Made by a program: the position numbers and the translations under genes. The notes beneath the pieces were generated by a model. The model saw nothing but the letters and a program-made list of their open reading frames with translations. It made no database searches and was not told the DNA's origin. This document shows positions 15,332 through 23,585 of a stretch of 64,000 nt of DNA, one piece after another. Source of the stretch: Microtetraspora malaysiensis (GTDB taxonomy: Bacteria > Actinomycetota > Actinomycetes > Streptosporangiales > Streptosporangiaceae); the NCBI RefSeq assembly GCF_001528665.1, contig NZ_BBYJ01000007.1, positions 455,953 through 519,952 on the forward strand, written 5' to 3'. Position 1 is the first letter of the stretch. The number at the start of each line of letters is the position of its first letter.

Positions 15332-16753
15332 CTACGGCTGCCGGGCGCCGAGGCTGCGTACCAGCCGGTCGAGGTCGAGATCGGGATGCGCGGTCGAGGA
15401 CACGGTGTCCTCGGCTGTGGTCACCACGACGGCGAGGCCGGTCCGCGGCTCCCAGGCGAAGCTCCGGGTCCACATGAGCCGCGGCCGGCCGCCGACCCGC
15501 ACCGTCGTGGTGGAGTCGGCCCGGAGGCCGCGGACGCCGCCGACGGTCGCGGTTTCGGGTGTCGTGCGGAAAGCGTCCTTCCGCCACAGGTCGGTGCCGA
15601 CGAGCCCACCTCGGTGGACGGACAGGGCGACGTACCAGCCCTTGCCGGGGGGATGCCCCCAGTACGTGGTCGTGGTGGTCCAGTTCCACCCCAGTGCGCG
15701 GCCCCTGGCCGCCTCCGGCACGGATCGGAGGGCGGGGGGCACCTCGACGCCGTCCACAGAGGGCCCGGCCAGCGGTGGAGCCGGCTCGATGCCCTCGGCC
15801 ACCCGCCGCATCTCGTCCTCGGTCGCGCCCACCGCCCAGATCCGCATGCCGAGGCCGGGCTCGATGAGCCACATGAGCATCCGGCCCTGGTTGAGCCTTC
15901 CGCCATCGCCCACGACACGTCCCTCCATGGCGCGGGCCCGGCCTACGGTGGTCGCCCGCACGTCAAGGAACTCCTCGTTGGTCGGCCAGGCGACCCGGCG
16001 CAGCGCGCTCAGGTCCTTCGCCCGGTCACCGCGCACGACCTCGACGGCCATGGAGGCGTTCTGATCATCGCTCCACCACCGGCCGAGCCCGTCGAGGATC
16101 CCCCGCGGCTCGCCGGAGACCAGGCGGTAGCGTGCCGGCATGTAGGTCACACGCATCGTGTCCAGGATGGGATCCCAGGGCACGTGCAGGCCCATCGCCA
16201 CCGGTTCGAGGTACTTCTTGGCGGAGGCCGAAGTCGTCACCCGCAGCACCAGGCCGTCCCGCTCCCACCAAATCAGGTCGTCGCGGCCGGCGGACATCAG
16301 GCCGCCTCCGCGGTGCCGCCAGAGCGTGCCGCCGGGCAGGAACCCGCGCTGCTGGAGGTCGAGGTAGCCGCCCGCGAGATCCTTCGGCCGGTAGACGGTG
16401 ACCTGGATGGTGCGATCGCCCTGGCTCCAGCGGGCGGCCTTCCCCCGCAGACCGTGATCGTTCACCTCGAATGTCGCGGGCCGCCCGAATCCGTCGGGAA
16501 GGTCGCGCACCTCGACGCCGTCCACGTTCTCCGCCGCCGTGACGGAGACCACGTGCCGCTGTTCCTGGATCACGTGGTACGCCGGGACCGCGGCCAGTAC
16601 GACAGAGACGACGGCGGCGGCCGTCGTCGCCGCCCTCGCGGTCTTCCTCCGGCGGGTACGCCGGACGACCCGGTCGGCGAGGTCGGGGGCGATCCGCAGC
16701 TCGGCCGTCGCCTCGGTCATGGCGTGCCTGAGCCGACTCTCAAGATCCGACAA
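15332..16753 (-). CDS. Membrane-anchored partner of an ECF sigma factor
   Basis: 473 aa from TTG at 16753, preceded by GAGGAGGTGACCGG; the start overlaps the sigma gene stop by 14 bp. A cytoplasmic N-terminus of about 38 residues rich in Arg (DRVVRRTRRRKTAR) precedes one transmembrane helix (TTAAAVVSVVLAAVPAYHVI), followed by a large extracytoplasmic domain of about 410 aa with no motif I recognise. The layout suits a membrane regulator of the adjacent sigma factor, but no zinc anti-sigma (HxxxCxxC) motif is present, so anti-sigma function is inference from context. A terminator follows. Confidence 0.7.
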   Translation of the reverse strand: MSDLESRLRHAMTEATAELRIAPDLADRVVRRTRRRKTARAATTAAAVVSVVLAAVPAYHVIQEQRHVVSVTAAENVDGVEVRDLPDGFGRPATFEVNDHGLRGKAARWSQGDRTIQVTVYRPKDLAGGYLDLQQRGFLPGGTLWRHRGGGLMSAGRDDLIWWERDGLVLRVTTSASAKKYLEPVAMGLHVPWDPILDTMRVTYMPARYRLVSGEPRGILDGLGRWWSDDQNASMAVEVVRGDRAKDLSALRRVAWPTNEEFLDVRATTVGRARAMEGRVVGDGGRLNQGRMLMWLIEPGLGMRIWAVGATEDEMRRVAEGIEPAPPLAGPSVDGVEVPPALRSVPEAARGRALGWNWTTTTTYWGHPPGKGWYVALSVHRGGLVGTDLWRKDAFRTTPETATVGGVRGLRADSTTTVRVGGRPRLMWTRSFAWEPRTGLAVVVTTAEDTVSSTAHPDLDLDRLVRSLGARQP

Positions 16754-17243
16754 GGCCGGTCACCTCCTCACCGAGCCACGCGCGGAGCCGTACGAGTGCC
16801 TTGAACGCCTGGCTCTTCACCGTGCCGATGGAGCACCCGAGGATCTGGGCGGTCTGGGACTCGGTCAGGTCCTCCCAGTACCTGAGTACGACGACAGCGC
16901 GCTGGCGCGGTGGGAGGATGCGCAGGCCGTCCACGAGGATCTGGCGCAGCTCGACGTCCGAGGTGGCCGGCGCGGGCCGGTCGGGCGGGGAGTGCGTCGG
17001 GATGAACTGCAGGATCGCGCGGCGCCGGGCGCGGCTGATCGCAAGATTAATGATGATCTTTCGGACGTAAGGCTCCGGTGCGGCGTCCGCGCGGAGCCGG
17101 TGCCAGTTGCGGCAGGCCCGTTCCAGCGCGCTCTGGAGGACGTCCTCGGCCTCGTCTGGGGAGTCGCAGGCGAGATACGCCGTGCGCAGCAGGCTCGTGC
17201 CCCGGGCAGCCACGAACTCCGCGAACCCCTCGGGAGGATTCAC
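16740..17243 (-). CDS. RNA polymerase sigma factor, SigE family (ECF)
   Basis: 167 aa from GTG at 17243 (VNPPEGFAEFVAARG); the open frame upstream runs through a terminator and is not coding. Region 2 (SLLRTAYLACDSPDEAEDVLQ, then YVRKIIINLAISRARRR) and region 4 (LPPRQRAVVVLRYWEDLTE, then a SIGTVKSQAFKAL recognition helix) are complete. The short, two-domain actinobacterial SigE family fits. It has an AAC-N17-CGTA element upstream, shared with its neighbour paralogue, and its stop overlaps the start of the membrane partner, indicating coupled expression. Confidence 0.92.
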   Translation of the reverse strand: MNPPEGFAEFVAARGTSLLRTAYLACDSPDEAEDVLQSALERACRNWHRLRADAAPEPYVRKIIINLAISRARRRAILQFIPTHSPPDRPAPATSDVELRQILVDGLRILPPRQRAVVVLRYWEDLTESQTAQILGCSIGTVKSQAFKALVRLRAWLGEEVTGLVGS

Positions 17244-17272
17244 TCGGCTCTGTCCAGTGTCATGTCCTCTTG

Positions 17273-17296
17273 TACGCCCCAGGCGGGAAAAGGGTT
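17273..17296 (-). promoter_or_regulatory. ECF-type promoter element upstream of sigma cassette 1
   Basis: Minus strand AAC (17296-17294), 17 nt, CGTA (17276-17273). Its AAC belongs to the run just after the terminator stem of the upstream gene, so the terminator and promoter abut. The identical spacing occurs upstream of the second sigma gene. Confidence 0.5.
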
Positions 17297-17321
17297 GCCC
17301 GGCCGCAAAGCGGCCGGGCAA
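17295..17321 (-). terminator. Terminator of the PASTA-protein cassette
   Basis: A perfect 12-bp stem (17295-17306 with 17310-17321) with an AAA loop is followed on the minus strand by CCCTTTTCCC. It lies 56 bases past the 318-aa gene. Confidence 0.8.
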
Positions 17322-17376
17322 GGCGTCCCTGTGGAAACCCGACGAAGCACAGAGGCGCGGGCGAGTCGCGGGACGG

Positions 17377-18333
17377 TCAGTTCCGGACGACCACCCCCTC
17401 GGCGATCTTCTGGATCTCCGTCTTGTCCGCGTCACCCAGCTTCGTGGCGAACGTGGGACTCATCATGATCTCGACCGCGCGGTCGGCGCGGGGGAACCAG
17501 ACGAGGGTGAGGGTGTTGTCCTCCGCCCTCTCCGCGACCAGCTCGCCGCCTTCGGTGAGCCGGCCGAGGTATCCCTGCCTGCCGTGGATCGTCACCGGGT
17601 CGCCCTTCGCGATGCCGCGCCGGGCACGGGCGGCCTTCCCCTGGTAGACCACGGCCTGCACGGAGTACTCGCCGCTGCCCGTCTTGCTCGGCTCGTCCCA
17701 CGTGGTCGTGTAGCTCGTGTCGCCGAACCCGTTCTTGCCGGACCACTTGCCCCATTCGAGGCCAGCAGGGAGGTAGCCGAAGTGGACGCCGCCGAAGGTC
17801 CGGCCGTCACCCAGGTCGCCGAGGTCCTGCGGTAGTTCGTCCGTGGTGGGTGTCGCCGACGGATCAGGCGCGGCCCTCGTCGCAATGGTGACCTCCACCG
17901 TGGATCCCTCCGGGGCCACGGCCCCGGCGGCCGGCTTCTGCTCGGTGATCGTTCCGTGCGGGGCCCCGTCGGTGACAACCTTCTTCCAATCCGCCTTGAA
18001 GCCCGCGGCCTTCAGCGCGGGCAGGACCTCGTCCACGCGCAAACCGACCACGTTCGGTACGGCGTTCCCCGAGACGGCGATGTCGTCGGCCGCGGACTCG
18101 GGCGTTTCGGCGGCGGGCGCTCCGACCTGCGCCGGGGCCGGGCCGGAGGTCGCGGAAAGGTACACGGGAACGGCTCCGGCGACGGCGACCGTCAGGAGCG
18201 CCGCTCCCGCCGTACGAAACCTGACCACGTTGCGGCGGCTGCGCCGCCGGATGCGCTGCCCCATCGAAGGCGGGGCCTGGACGGCGGCCACCCGGGAGGC
18301 CATCGCCTCCTTCAGCGTCTCTTCCACGTTCAT
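17377..18333 (-). CDS. PASTA-domain membrane protein, partner of an ECF sigma factor
   Basis: 318 aa from ATG at 18333, which forms an ATGA overlap with the sigma gene stop and has AAGGAGTGTCAGC in front. The N-terminus (MNVEETLKEAMASRVA...RIRRRSRRNVVRF) is cytoplasmic and basic. One transmembrane helix spans roughly residues 40-60 (TAGAALLTVAVAGAVPVYL). A PASTA domain then covers about residues 90-150 (VPNVVGLRVDEVLPALKAAG ... QKPAAGAVAPEGSTVEVTI), followed by a domain of unknown type. PASTA domains bind muropeptides or beta-lactams in PknB and PBPs, so a cell-wall sensor controlling the sigma factor is plausible but inferred. Confidence 0.8.
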   Translation of the reverse strand: MNVEETLKEAMASRVAAVQAPPSMGQRIRRRSRRNVVRFRTAGAALLTVAVAGAVPVYLSATSGPAPAQVGAPAAETPESAADDIAVSGNAVPNVVGLRVDEVLPALKAAGFKADWKKVVTDGAPHGTITEQKPAAGAVAPEGSTVEVTIATRAAPDPSATPTTDELPQDLGDLGDGRTFGGVHFGYLPAGLEWGKWSGKNGFGDTSYTTTWDEPSKTGSGEYSVQAVVYQGKAARARRGIAKGDPVTIHGRQGYLGRLTEGGELVAERAEDNTLTLVWFPRADRAVEIMMSPTFATKLGDADKTEIQKIAEGVVVRN

Positions 18334-18830
18334 GCTGACACTCCTTCCAGTGTTGCGAGACGTGTGCGGATTCGCGCCAGGCCACGGGCGGCCTGGCTCT
18401 TCACGGTCCCGGCCGAGCAGCCGAGCGCCGCCGCCGTCTCGGCCTCGGACATGTCCTCCCAGTAGCGCAGGACCAGCACGGCCCGCATCCGCGCCGGGAG
18501 CTTCCCGAGCTCCGCGAGCAGCAGCTCGCGCAGGCCGGGGTCCGGCGACTCCACGGGCGTGTCCGGAGGGCTGGCGAAGGTGATCTCCTGGATCACCCGC
18601 CTCCTCCGGGCCCTGCTGATGGCGGCGTTCACGACGACGCGACGCGCGTACGCCTCGGGGTTGTCGCGCCTGATGCGCGGCCAGTGCCGGTACACCTTCT
18701 CCAGGGCGCTCTGGACCAGGTCCTCGGCATCGTGGGGGGACGCGCCGCAGACCAGGACCGCGGTGCGGAGCAGGGCGGTGCTCCGGGCGGCCAGGAACTC
18801 GTCGAAGGCCGCCTCGTCTTCTTCGGTCAT
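18330..18830 (-). CDS. RNA polymerase sigma factor, SigE family (ECF)
   Basis: 166 aa. Region 2 (AEDLVQSALEKVYRHWPRI, ARRVVVNAAISRARRRR) and region 4 (LPARMRAVLVLRYWEDMSE, GCSAGTVKSQAARGL) are intact, and the whole protein is closely parallel to the sigma factor at 16740-17243, so the two cassettes look like tandem duplicates. ATG at 18830 follows AAAGGGGAGCTG. The 4-bp overlap with the PASTA protein indicates translational coupling. An AAC-N17-CGTT element 24 bp upstream suggests autoregulation. Confidence 0.93.
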   Translation of the reverse strand: MTEEDEAAFDEFLAARSTALLRTAVLVCGASPHDAEDLVQSALEKVYRHWPRIRRDNPEAYARRVVVNAAISRARRRRVIQEITFASPPDTPVESPDPGLRELLLAELGKLPARMRAVLVLRYWEDMSEAETAAALGCSAGTVKSQAARGLARIRTRLATLEGVSA

Positions 18831-18853
18831 CAGCTCCCCTTTCGTCCGTCCAC

Positions 18854-18877
18854 AACGCGCGAAGGCCGGACCAGGTT
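18854..18877 (-). promoter_or_regulatory. ECF-type promoter element upstream of sigma cassette 2
   Basis: Minus strand AAC (18877-18875), 17 nt, CGTT (18857-18854). The elements and spacing fit ECF promoters (AAC/CGT type) and match the element in front of the sister sigma gene. Confidence 0.5.
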
Positions 18878-18904
18878 GAGACGCGAATGCGGCAGGATAT
18901 GGAA

Positions 18905-19924
18905 ATGCCGCGCTCTCTCGTCACGCTCCCCAAGGCCCACCTGCACCTTCACTTCACCGGCTCGATGCGGCATTCGACGCTGATCGAGCTGGCCCAGGAG
19001 CACGGGGTCCACCTTCCCGACGCGCTGGTGCAGGACTGGCCGCCGAAGCTGCGCGCGACCGACGAGCGGGGCTGGTTCAGGTTCCAGCGGTTGTACGACA
19101 TCGCCCGATCGGTGCTGCGGCGCCCCGAGGACGTCTACCGGCTGCTCAAGGAGGCGGCGGAGGACGAGGCCGCCGAGGGGTCGCGCTGGCTGGAGATCCA
19201 GGTGGACCCGTCCGGGTACGCCGCGCGATTCGGCGGGCTGACCTCGACGCTCGAGCTGGTGCTCGACGCCGCGGCGCGGGCCTCGGCCTCCTCGGGCGTG
19301 GGCGTCGCGGTGATCGTGGCGGCCAACCGCACCCGGCATCCCCTCGACTCGCGGACCCTGGCCCGGCTGGCCGCGCAGTACGCGGGGCGGGGCGTGGTGG
19401 GGTTCGGCCTGTCGAACGACGAGCGGCGCGGCCGTGCCCGCGAGTTCGACACCGCGTTCCGGATCGCCAAACGGGCCGGGCTGCTGGCCGTGCCGCACGG
19501 GGGAGAGCTGATGGGCGCGGCCAGCGTCGCCGAGTGCGTCTACGACCTGGACGCCGACCGGGTGGGGCACGGCATCCGCGCGGCCGAGGACGACCGGCTG
19601 CTCGAAAGCCTCGCCGACCGGCAGATCGCGTGCGAGGTGTGCCCGCTGTCGAACGTCGGGCTCGGCGTGGCCGAGAGCCCGCACGACGTGCCGGTGCGCA
19701 AGCTGTTCGACGCGGGGGTGCCGATCGCGTTCGGCGCGGACGACCCGCTGCTGTTCGGGGCCCGGCTGCTCCCGCAGTACGAGCTCGCGCGGGACGTCTA
19801 CGACTTCCGCGACGCGGAGGTCGCCGAGCTGGCCCGGCAGTCGATCCGCTCGTCCACGGCGCCCGACTCACTCAAGAAGGAGCTCCTCGGCGAGATCGAC
19901 GTCTGGCTCACCCGGCCGGAGTAG
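18905..19924 (+). CDS. add: Adenosine deaminase family protein
   Basis: 339 aa from ATG at 18905, with AGGA seven bases in front; ATGs at 18899 and 18887 are alternatives. Amidohydrolase-fold deaminase. The metal ligands begin in KAHLHLHFTGSMR (HxH), and PHGGELMG replaces the usual HAGE. GHGIRA, CEVCPLSNVGLG and GADDPLLFG follow in the normal order. It should deaminate adenosine or a related 6-aminopurine nucleoside in purine salvage. The HGGE variant leaves room for a different substrate such as a modified adenosine. Divergent from the sigma cassette. Confidence 0.85.
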   Translation: MPRSLVTLPKAHLHLHFTGSMRHSTLIELAQEHGVHLPDALVQDWPPKLRATDERGWFRFQRLYDIARSVLRRPEDVYRLLKEAAEDEAAEGSRWLEIQVDPSGYAARFGGLTSTLELVLDAAARASASSGVGVAVIVAANRTRHPLDSRTLARLAAQYAGRGVVGFGLSNDERRGRAREFDTAFRIAKRAGLLAVPHGGELMGAASVAECVYDLDADRVGHGIRAAEDDRLLESLADRQIACEVCPLSNVGLGVAESPHDVPVRKLFDAGVPIAFGADDPLLFGARLLPQYELARDVYDFRDAEVAELARQSIRSSTAPDSLKKELLGEIDVWLTRPE

Positions 19925-19939
19925 CCGCCCGGAGCCGGT

Positions 19940-21076
19940 TCAGTGTCCCGGGCCGGGGTGCGGGCGGCTGGACTCGGGCCTCCTGGCCGGGTCGCCGCAG
20001 GCGCGCCGTCCGGGGTGACGCATCCCGCGCCGCAGGGCAAGGGAGTGCTCGCGGTGGCGGCGGACGACCGCGCGTTCCTCATCGATCGCGCGGAGCCACT
20101 CCCGGCCGTAGTCCCGCATCATGCCGAGCATCCGGAACCGCTGGCCGTGCCGGATCAGTACGGACTTGTCGGCGAGCCGGGAGAGCAGGCCGGGCACGCC
20201 GCGCAGCCGCTCGTCGGCGCAGACGTCCGCGGCCGCGGCGGCGTCGAACGTCCCGGCGAAAACGGAGAGCCGGGCCCACAGCAGCCGTTCCTCCGGGGTG
20301 CACAGCTCATGGCTCCACCCGACCGCGGTGCGCAGCGTCCGGTGCCTGCCGGTACGGCCCCGCCCGGCGAGCAGCGAGAAGCGGTCGTCCATGTGGTCGA
20401 GCAGCTCGCCCGCGGTCAGGGCGCGCAGCCGACCGGCGGCGAGTTCGAGCGCGAGCGGCACGCCGTCCAGGCGGCGGCAGAGCCGTACGACGGCGTCAGA
20501 GGGCTCGAACCCGGGACATACGGCGCGGGCCCGGTCACGGAACAGCCGTACGGCGTCGCAGTCCTCGGCGGTGACCGGGAGCGGGCGTACGGTGTGGACG
20601 CGCTCGCCCGGGAGGCCGAGGGGCTGCCTGCTGGTGGCCAGGACGCGCACGCCGGGAGCCGCCCGCAGGATCTGGCCGACCAGCTCGCGGCACGGGCCGA
20701 GAAGGTGCTCGCACGTGTCGAGGATCAGCAGCATCCGGCGGTCGGCGAGATGCTCGGCGAGGACGTCCCCTTGGGGGCGGGCGGCCTGCTCGGGCAGGCC
20801 GATCGCGGCGCCGATCGTGTGGGCCAGCAGGGCGCCGTTGCGCTCGCCGGACAGCTCGGCCAGCCAGGCGCCGCCGGGCAACTCCCCCGCCGCCTTGAGC
20901 GCGAGCCGGGTCTTCCCGACCCCCGCGACCCCGGTCAGCGTGACCAGGGACTCCTCCTGTAGCAGCCGCCCCACCTCGGCCAGGTCCTCGTCCCGTCCCA
21001 TGAAGGTGCTCGTCTCGGCGGGCAGGTTGCCTCGCCGCCCCAACGCATCGATCACCAAATCCGCCCTCTCATGCAT
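19940..21076 (-). CDS. STAND-type ATPase regulator, truncated (no HTH)
   Basis: 378 aa from ATG at 21076; GTG at 21055 with GAGAGGG in front is as likely. It has a P-loop (GVAGVGKTRLA), a Walker B-like LILDTCEHL, and a winged-helix segment with RTAVGWSHELCTPEERLLW, near-identical to the next gene upstream. The frame then ends in low-complexity Arg/Pro-rich sequence (RRACGDPARRPESSRPHPG). There is no TPR region and no LuxR HTH, so as it stands it is a truncated AfsR/LuxR-type regulator. Either it lost its C-terminus or it acts through the other two array members. Functionality is uncertain. Confidence 0.75.
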   Translation of the reverse strand: MHERADLVIDALGRRGNLPAETSTFMGRDEDLAEVGRLLQEESLVTLTGVAGVGKTRLALKAAGELPGGAWLAELSGERNGALLAHTIGAAIGLPEQAARPQGDVLAEHLADRRMLLILDTCEHLLGPCRELVGQILRAAPGVRVLATSRQPLGLPGERVHTVRPLPVTAEDCDAVRLFRDRARAVCPGFEPSDAVVRLCRRLDGVPLALELAAGRLRALTAGELLDHMDDRFSLLAGRGRTGRHRTLRTAVGWSHELCTPEERLLWARLSVFAGTFDAAAAADVCADERLRGVPGLLSRLADKSVLIRHGQRFRMLGMMRDYGREWLRAIDEERAVVRRHREHSLALRRGMRHPGRRACGDPARRPESSRPHPGPGH

Positions 21077-21317
21077 GGCCGGCCCAGCCAATCATGAGTG
21101 CGTAATCGACTGACTACTCAGGGTTGAAGATTGCCCCACCCCGGTGGAGATTCACCACCCCGGGGGAGGAGGTTCGACGGCGGGACGATCCCCCTCGACC
21201 CGAACCCGCCGCCGAACCCTGCCGCAACGTCGTCCCCCGCCGCGCGGCGATCGACCGGTCGGCTTCCCCCCTATTCGGCCAACCGGACACGATAAGTATC
21301 TGAATGATCGCCGTGTG

Positions 21318-23585
21318 TTACATCGGGAGGATGCCCGATCCCTTCTCCGATGTGGGCCTGGTGGGGGTGGAGCGCCGCACCGCCACCCAGGCGGCGATCT
21401 GCACGCGGGACGACATGCGCAGCTTGGCCAGGATGTTCTCCACGTGGGTGTCGGCCGTACGTTCGGCGATCATCAGTCGTTCCGCGAGCTCCCGGTTCGA
21501 CAGGCCGTCCGCGATCAGCTCGGCCACCTGGAACTCCCGCGGTGTGAGGCAGGCGCCCTCCTTCGGCGGGTCTCCGAGCGCCCGCCGGTAGACCGCGTCC
21601 AGGTCGAGGCCGGCCCCTTCGGCGAGAGCCGTACGGAACGTGGGGCCGCCGGCGAGGCCGCGCGCGATCTCGGCACAGGTGGAGTGGCGGGCACCCCAGT
21701 AGGGCGCCTCGTCCAGCCGGATGCCGGCCTGGGCGCCGAGCCCCTCGACCGCTCCCAGCAGCGTCGCGGCGAGTCCTCCCCTGCCCGTGGCGGCGGCGAG
21801 CCACGCCTGGATCTCGAACCCGGCGAGCGCGCCGGCCAGGTCGCCGAGGTCGCGACCGAGCCGGAGTGCCTCGTGGTTGCGCTCCTCGGCCTCGGCCAGG
21901 TCGCCGTTCTCCCAGGCGAGTACGGCCAGGCCCTGGTTGGCGACGGAGCGGCTCCAGCAGTCGCCGTTGAGCGTGCCGCGCCACACCGCGTCGTCGAGCA
22001 CCTCCTTGGCCCGTACGCCGCCGGACCTGGCCAGGGCGAGGCCCGCCTGGCTGAGGACGCAGGCGGGGTTGCGGCCGAGGAGCCAGGCCGGGCCGGTGCC
22101 TCTCCGGGCGGCGAGCAGCCCGTCGAGCCGCCGGGCCGCGTCCTCGTCGTCGCCCCCGGCGAACGCGAGGACCGCCGCCGCGTGGGCGCCCCACACGTGC
22201 GCCCCCGGGCCGCGGCGGCACTCCTCCATCCGCGTACGGGCCCGGTGCACGTCGAAGTGGCGGGCCTCCACCCACGCGGCGGCCCAGAGCGCCTTGACGC
22301 GGTGCGGGGTCGGCCGCCCGGTCGCGGCGAGCGCCCGGTCGAGGTAGCGGCGGCCCTCCCGGTGACTGCCGCAGGCGATCCACAGCGGCCACAGCGTCCC
22401 GGCGAGCTCGACCGCGACCCGGGGATCTCCGGCGAGGGCGTGGTCGAGGGCGGCCAGGAAGTTCGGCAGCTCATCGGCCATCCGGCGGGCCCACGCGACC
22501 TGTCCCGGCCCGGCCCACTCCGCCTCCGCGCGGCGCGCGAGCCGCAGGTAGGCGTCCCGGTGGCGGTCGCGCACGGCCTCCTCCTCGCCCAGCTCGCGCA
22601 GCCGTTCCGCCCCGTAGGCGCGTACGGCGTGCAGCAGGCGGTAGCGGTCGCCCTCGCGCAGCAGGACGGATTTCTCGACCAGCCGGGCCAGCAGCGCGAA
22701 CACGTCGTCACGAGCGAGCGCGCCGTCGGCGCACACGTCCTCGGCCGTCTCGCGTTCGAAGCCGTGGGAGAACACCGAAAGCCGGGCCCACAGCAGCCGT
22801 TCGTGGGGCTCGCACAGCTCGTGGCTCCAGCCGATCGCGGTGCGCAGGGTGCGGTGCCTGCTCTCCCCCGTCTCGGACTCGGCGCGGCTCAGCAGCCGGA
22901 ACCGGTCGGTCAGGCGGGCGCTGATGTCCTGGACGGACAGCGCCCGCAGCCGGGTCGCGGCCAGCTCGATCGCGAGCGGCACGCCGTCGAGCTCCTCGCA
23001 GAGCCGTACGACGTGGGCGCGGTTGGCGCGATCGACCACGAAGTCGGGCACCGTGGCCACGGCCCGGTCGGCGAACAGCGTCACCGCGTCGGCGCCGAGC
23101 GGGAGGACGGTCACGACGTGCTCGCCCGGCGCGTCGAGGGGCTCTCTGCCGGTGGTCAGCACACGCAGCCCCGGGCAGCGCTCCAGCAGGTGTCCGGCCA
23201 GTTCGGCGCACGCGGCCGGCAGGTGCTCACAGGTGTCGAGGACGAGGAGCATCCGCCGGCCGCCGACGCGCGCGGCCACCACGGCGACCTCCGCCTCGCC
23301 GGGGCCGCCGGGATCTTCACCGTCTCCCGGACCGGCCAGGGTCGCGGCGACGTGCGGGAGGAGGTCGCGCGGGTCGCGGAGCGCGGAGAGCTCCACCAGC
23401 CAGACGCCGTCGGGGAACCGCCGGTACGCGTCGGCTGCGACCTGGCGGGCCAGCCTGCTCTTGCCGACTCCCGGAGCGCCGGTCAGGGTGACCAGCCGGG
23501 CGCGGCCGAGGAGCCCCGCGACGTACTCCCGCTCGTCCGCGCGGCCGACGAAGCTGGCCGGCTCGGCGGGCAGGTTCCCGATCAT
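21318..23585 (-). CDS. LuxR family transcriptional regulator with STAND ATPase and TPR region
   Basis: 755 aa from ATG at 23585, an ATGA overlap with the upstream gene; the frame stays open far upstream but that part is a shadow. Order of parts: P-loop GAPGVGKSRLA (residues 36-46), Walker B-like LVLDTCEHL, winged-helix RTAIGWSHELCEPHERLLW, a helical repeat region from about residue 320 to 650, and a C-terminal LuxR HTH (LTPREFQVAELIADGLSNRE ... ENILAKL). Known of the family: large ATP-binding LAL/STAND regulators sense a ligand and activate pathways. The target is unknown. Confidence 0.88.
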   Translation of the reverse strand: MIGNLPAEPASFVGRADEREYVAGLLGRARLVTLTGAPGVGKSRLARQVAADAYRRFPDGVWLVELSALRDPRDLLPHVAATLAGPGDGEDPGGPGEAEVAVVAARVGGRRMLLVLDTCEHLPAACAELAGHLLERCPGLRVLTTGREPLDAPGEHVVTVLPLGADAVTLFADRAVATVPDFVVDRANRAHVVRLCEELDGVPLAIELAATRLRALSVQDISARLTDRFRLLSRAESETGESRHRTLRTAIGWSHELCEPHERLLWARLSVFSHGFERETAEDVCADGALARDDVFALLARLVEKSVLLREGDRYRLLHAVRAYGAERLRELGEEEAVRDRHRDAYLRLARRAEAEWAGPGQVAWARRMADELPNFLAALDHALAGDPRVAVELAGTLWPLWIACGSHREGRRYLDRALAATGRPTPHRVKALWAAAWVEARHFDVHRARTRMEECRRGPGAHVWGAHAAAVLAFAGGDDEDAARRLDGLLAARRGTGPAWLLGRNPACVLSQAGLALARSGGVRAKEVLDDAVWRGTLNGDCWSRSVANQGLAVLAWENGDLAEAEERNHEALRLGRDLGDLAGALAGFEIQAWLAAATGRGGLAATLLGAVEGLGAQAGIRLDEAPYWGARHSTCAEIARGLAGGPTFRTALAEGAGLDLDAVYRRALGDPPKEGACLTPREFQVAELIADGLSNRELAERLMIAERTADTHVENILAKLRMSSRVQIAAWVAVRRSTPTRPTSEKGSGILPM

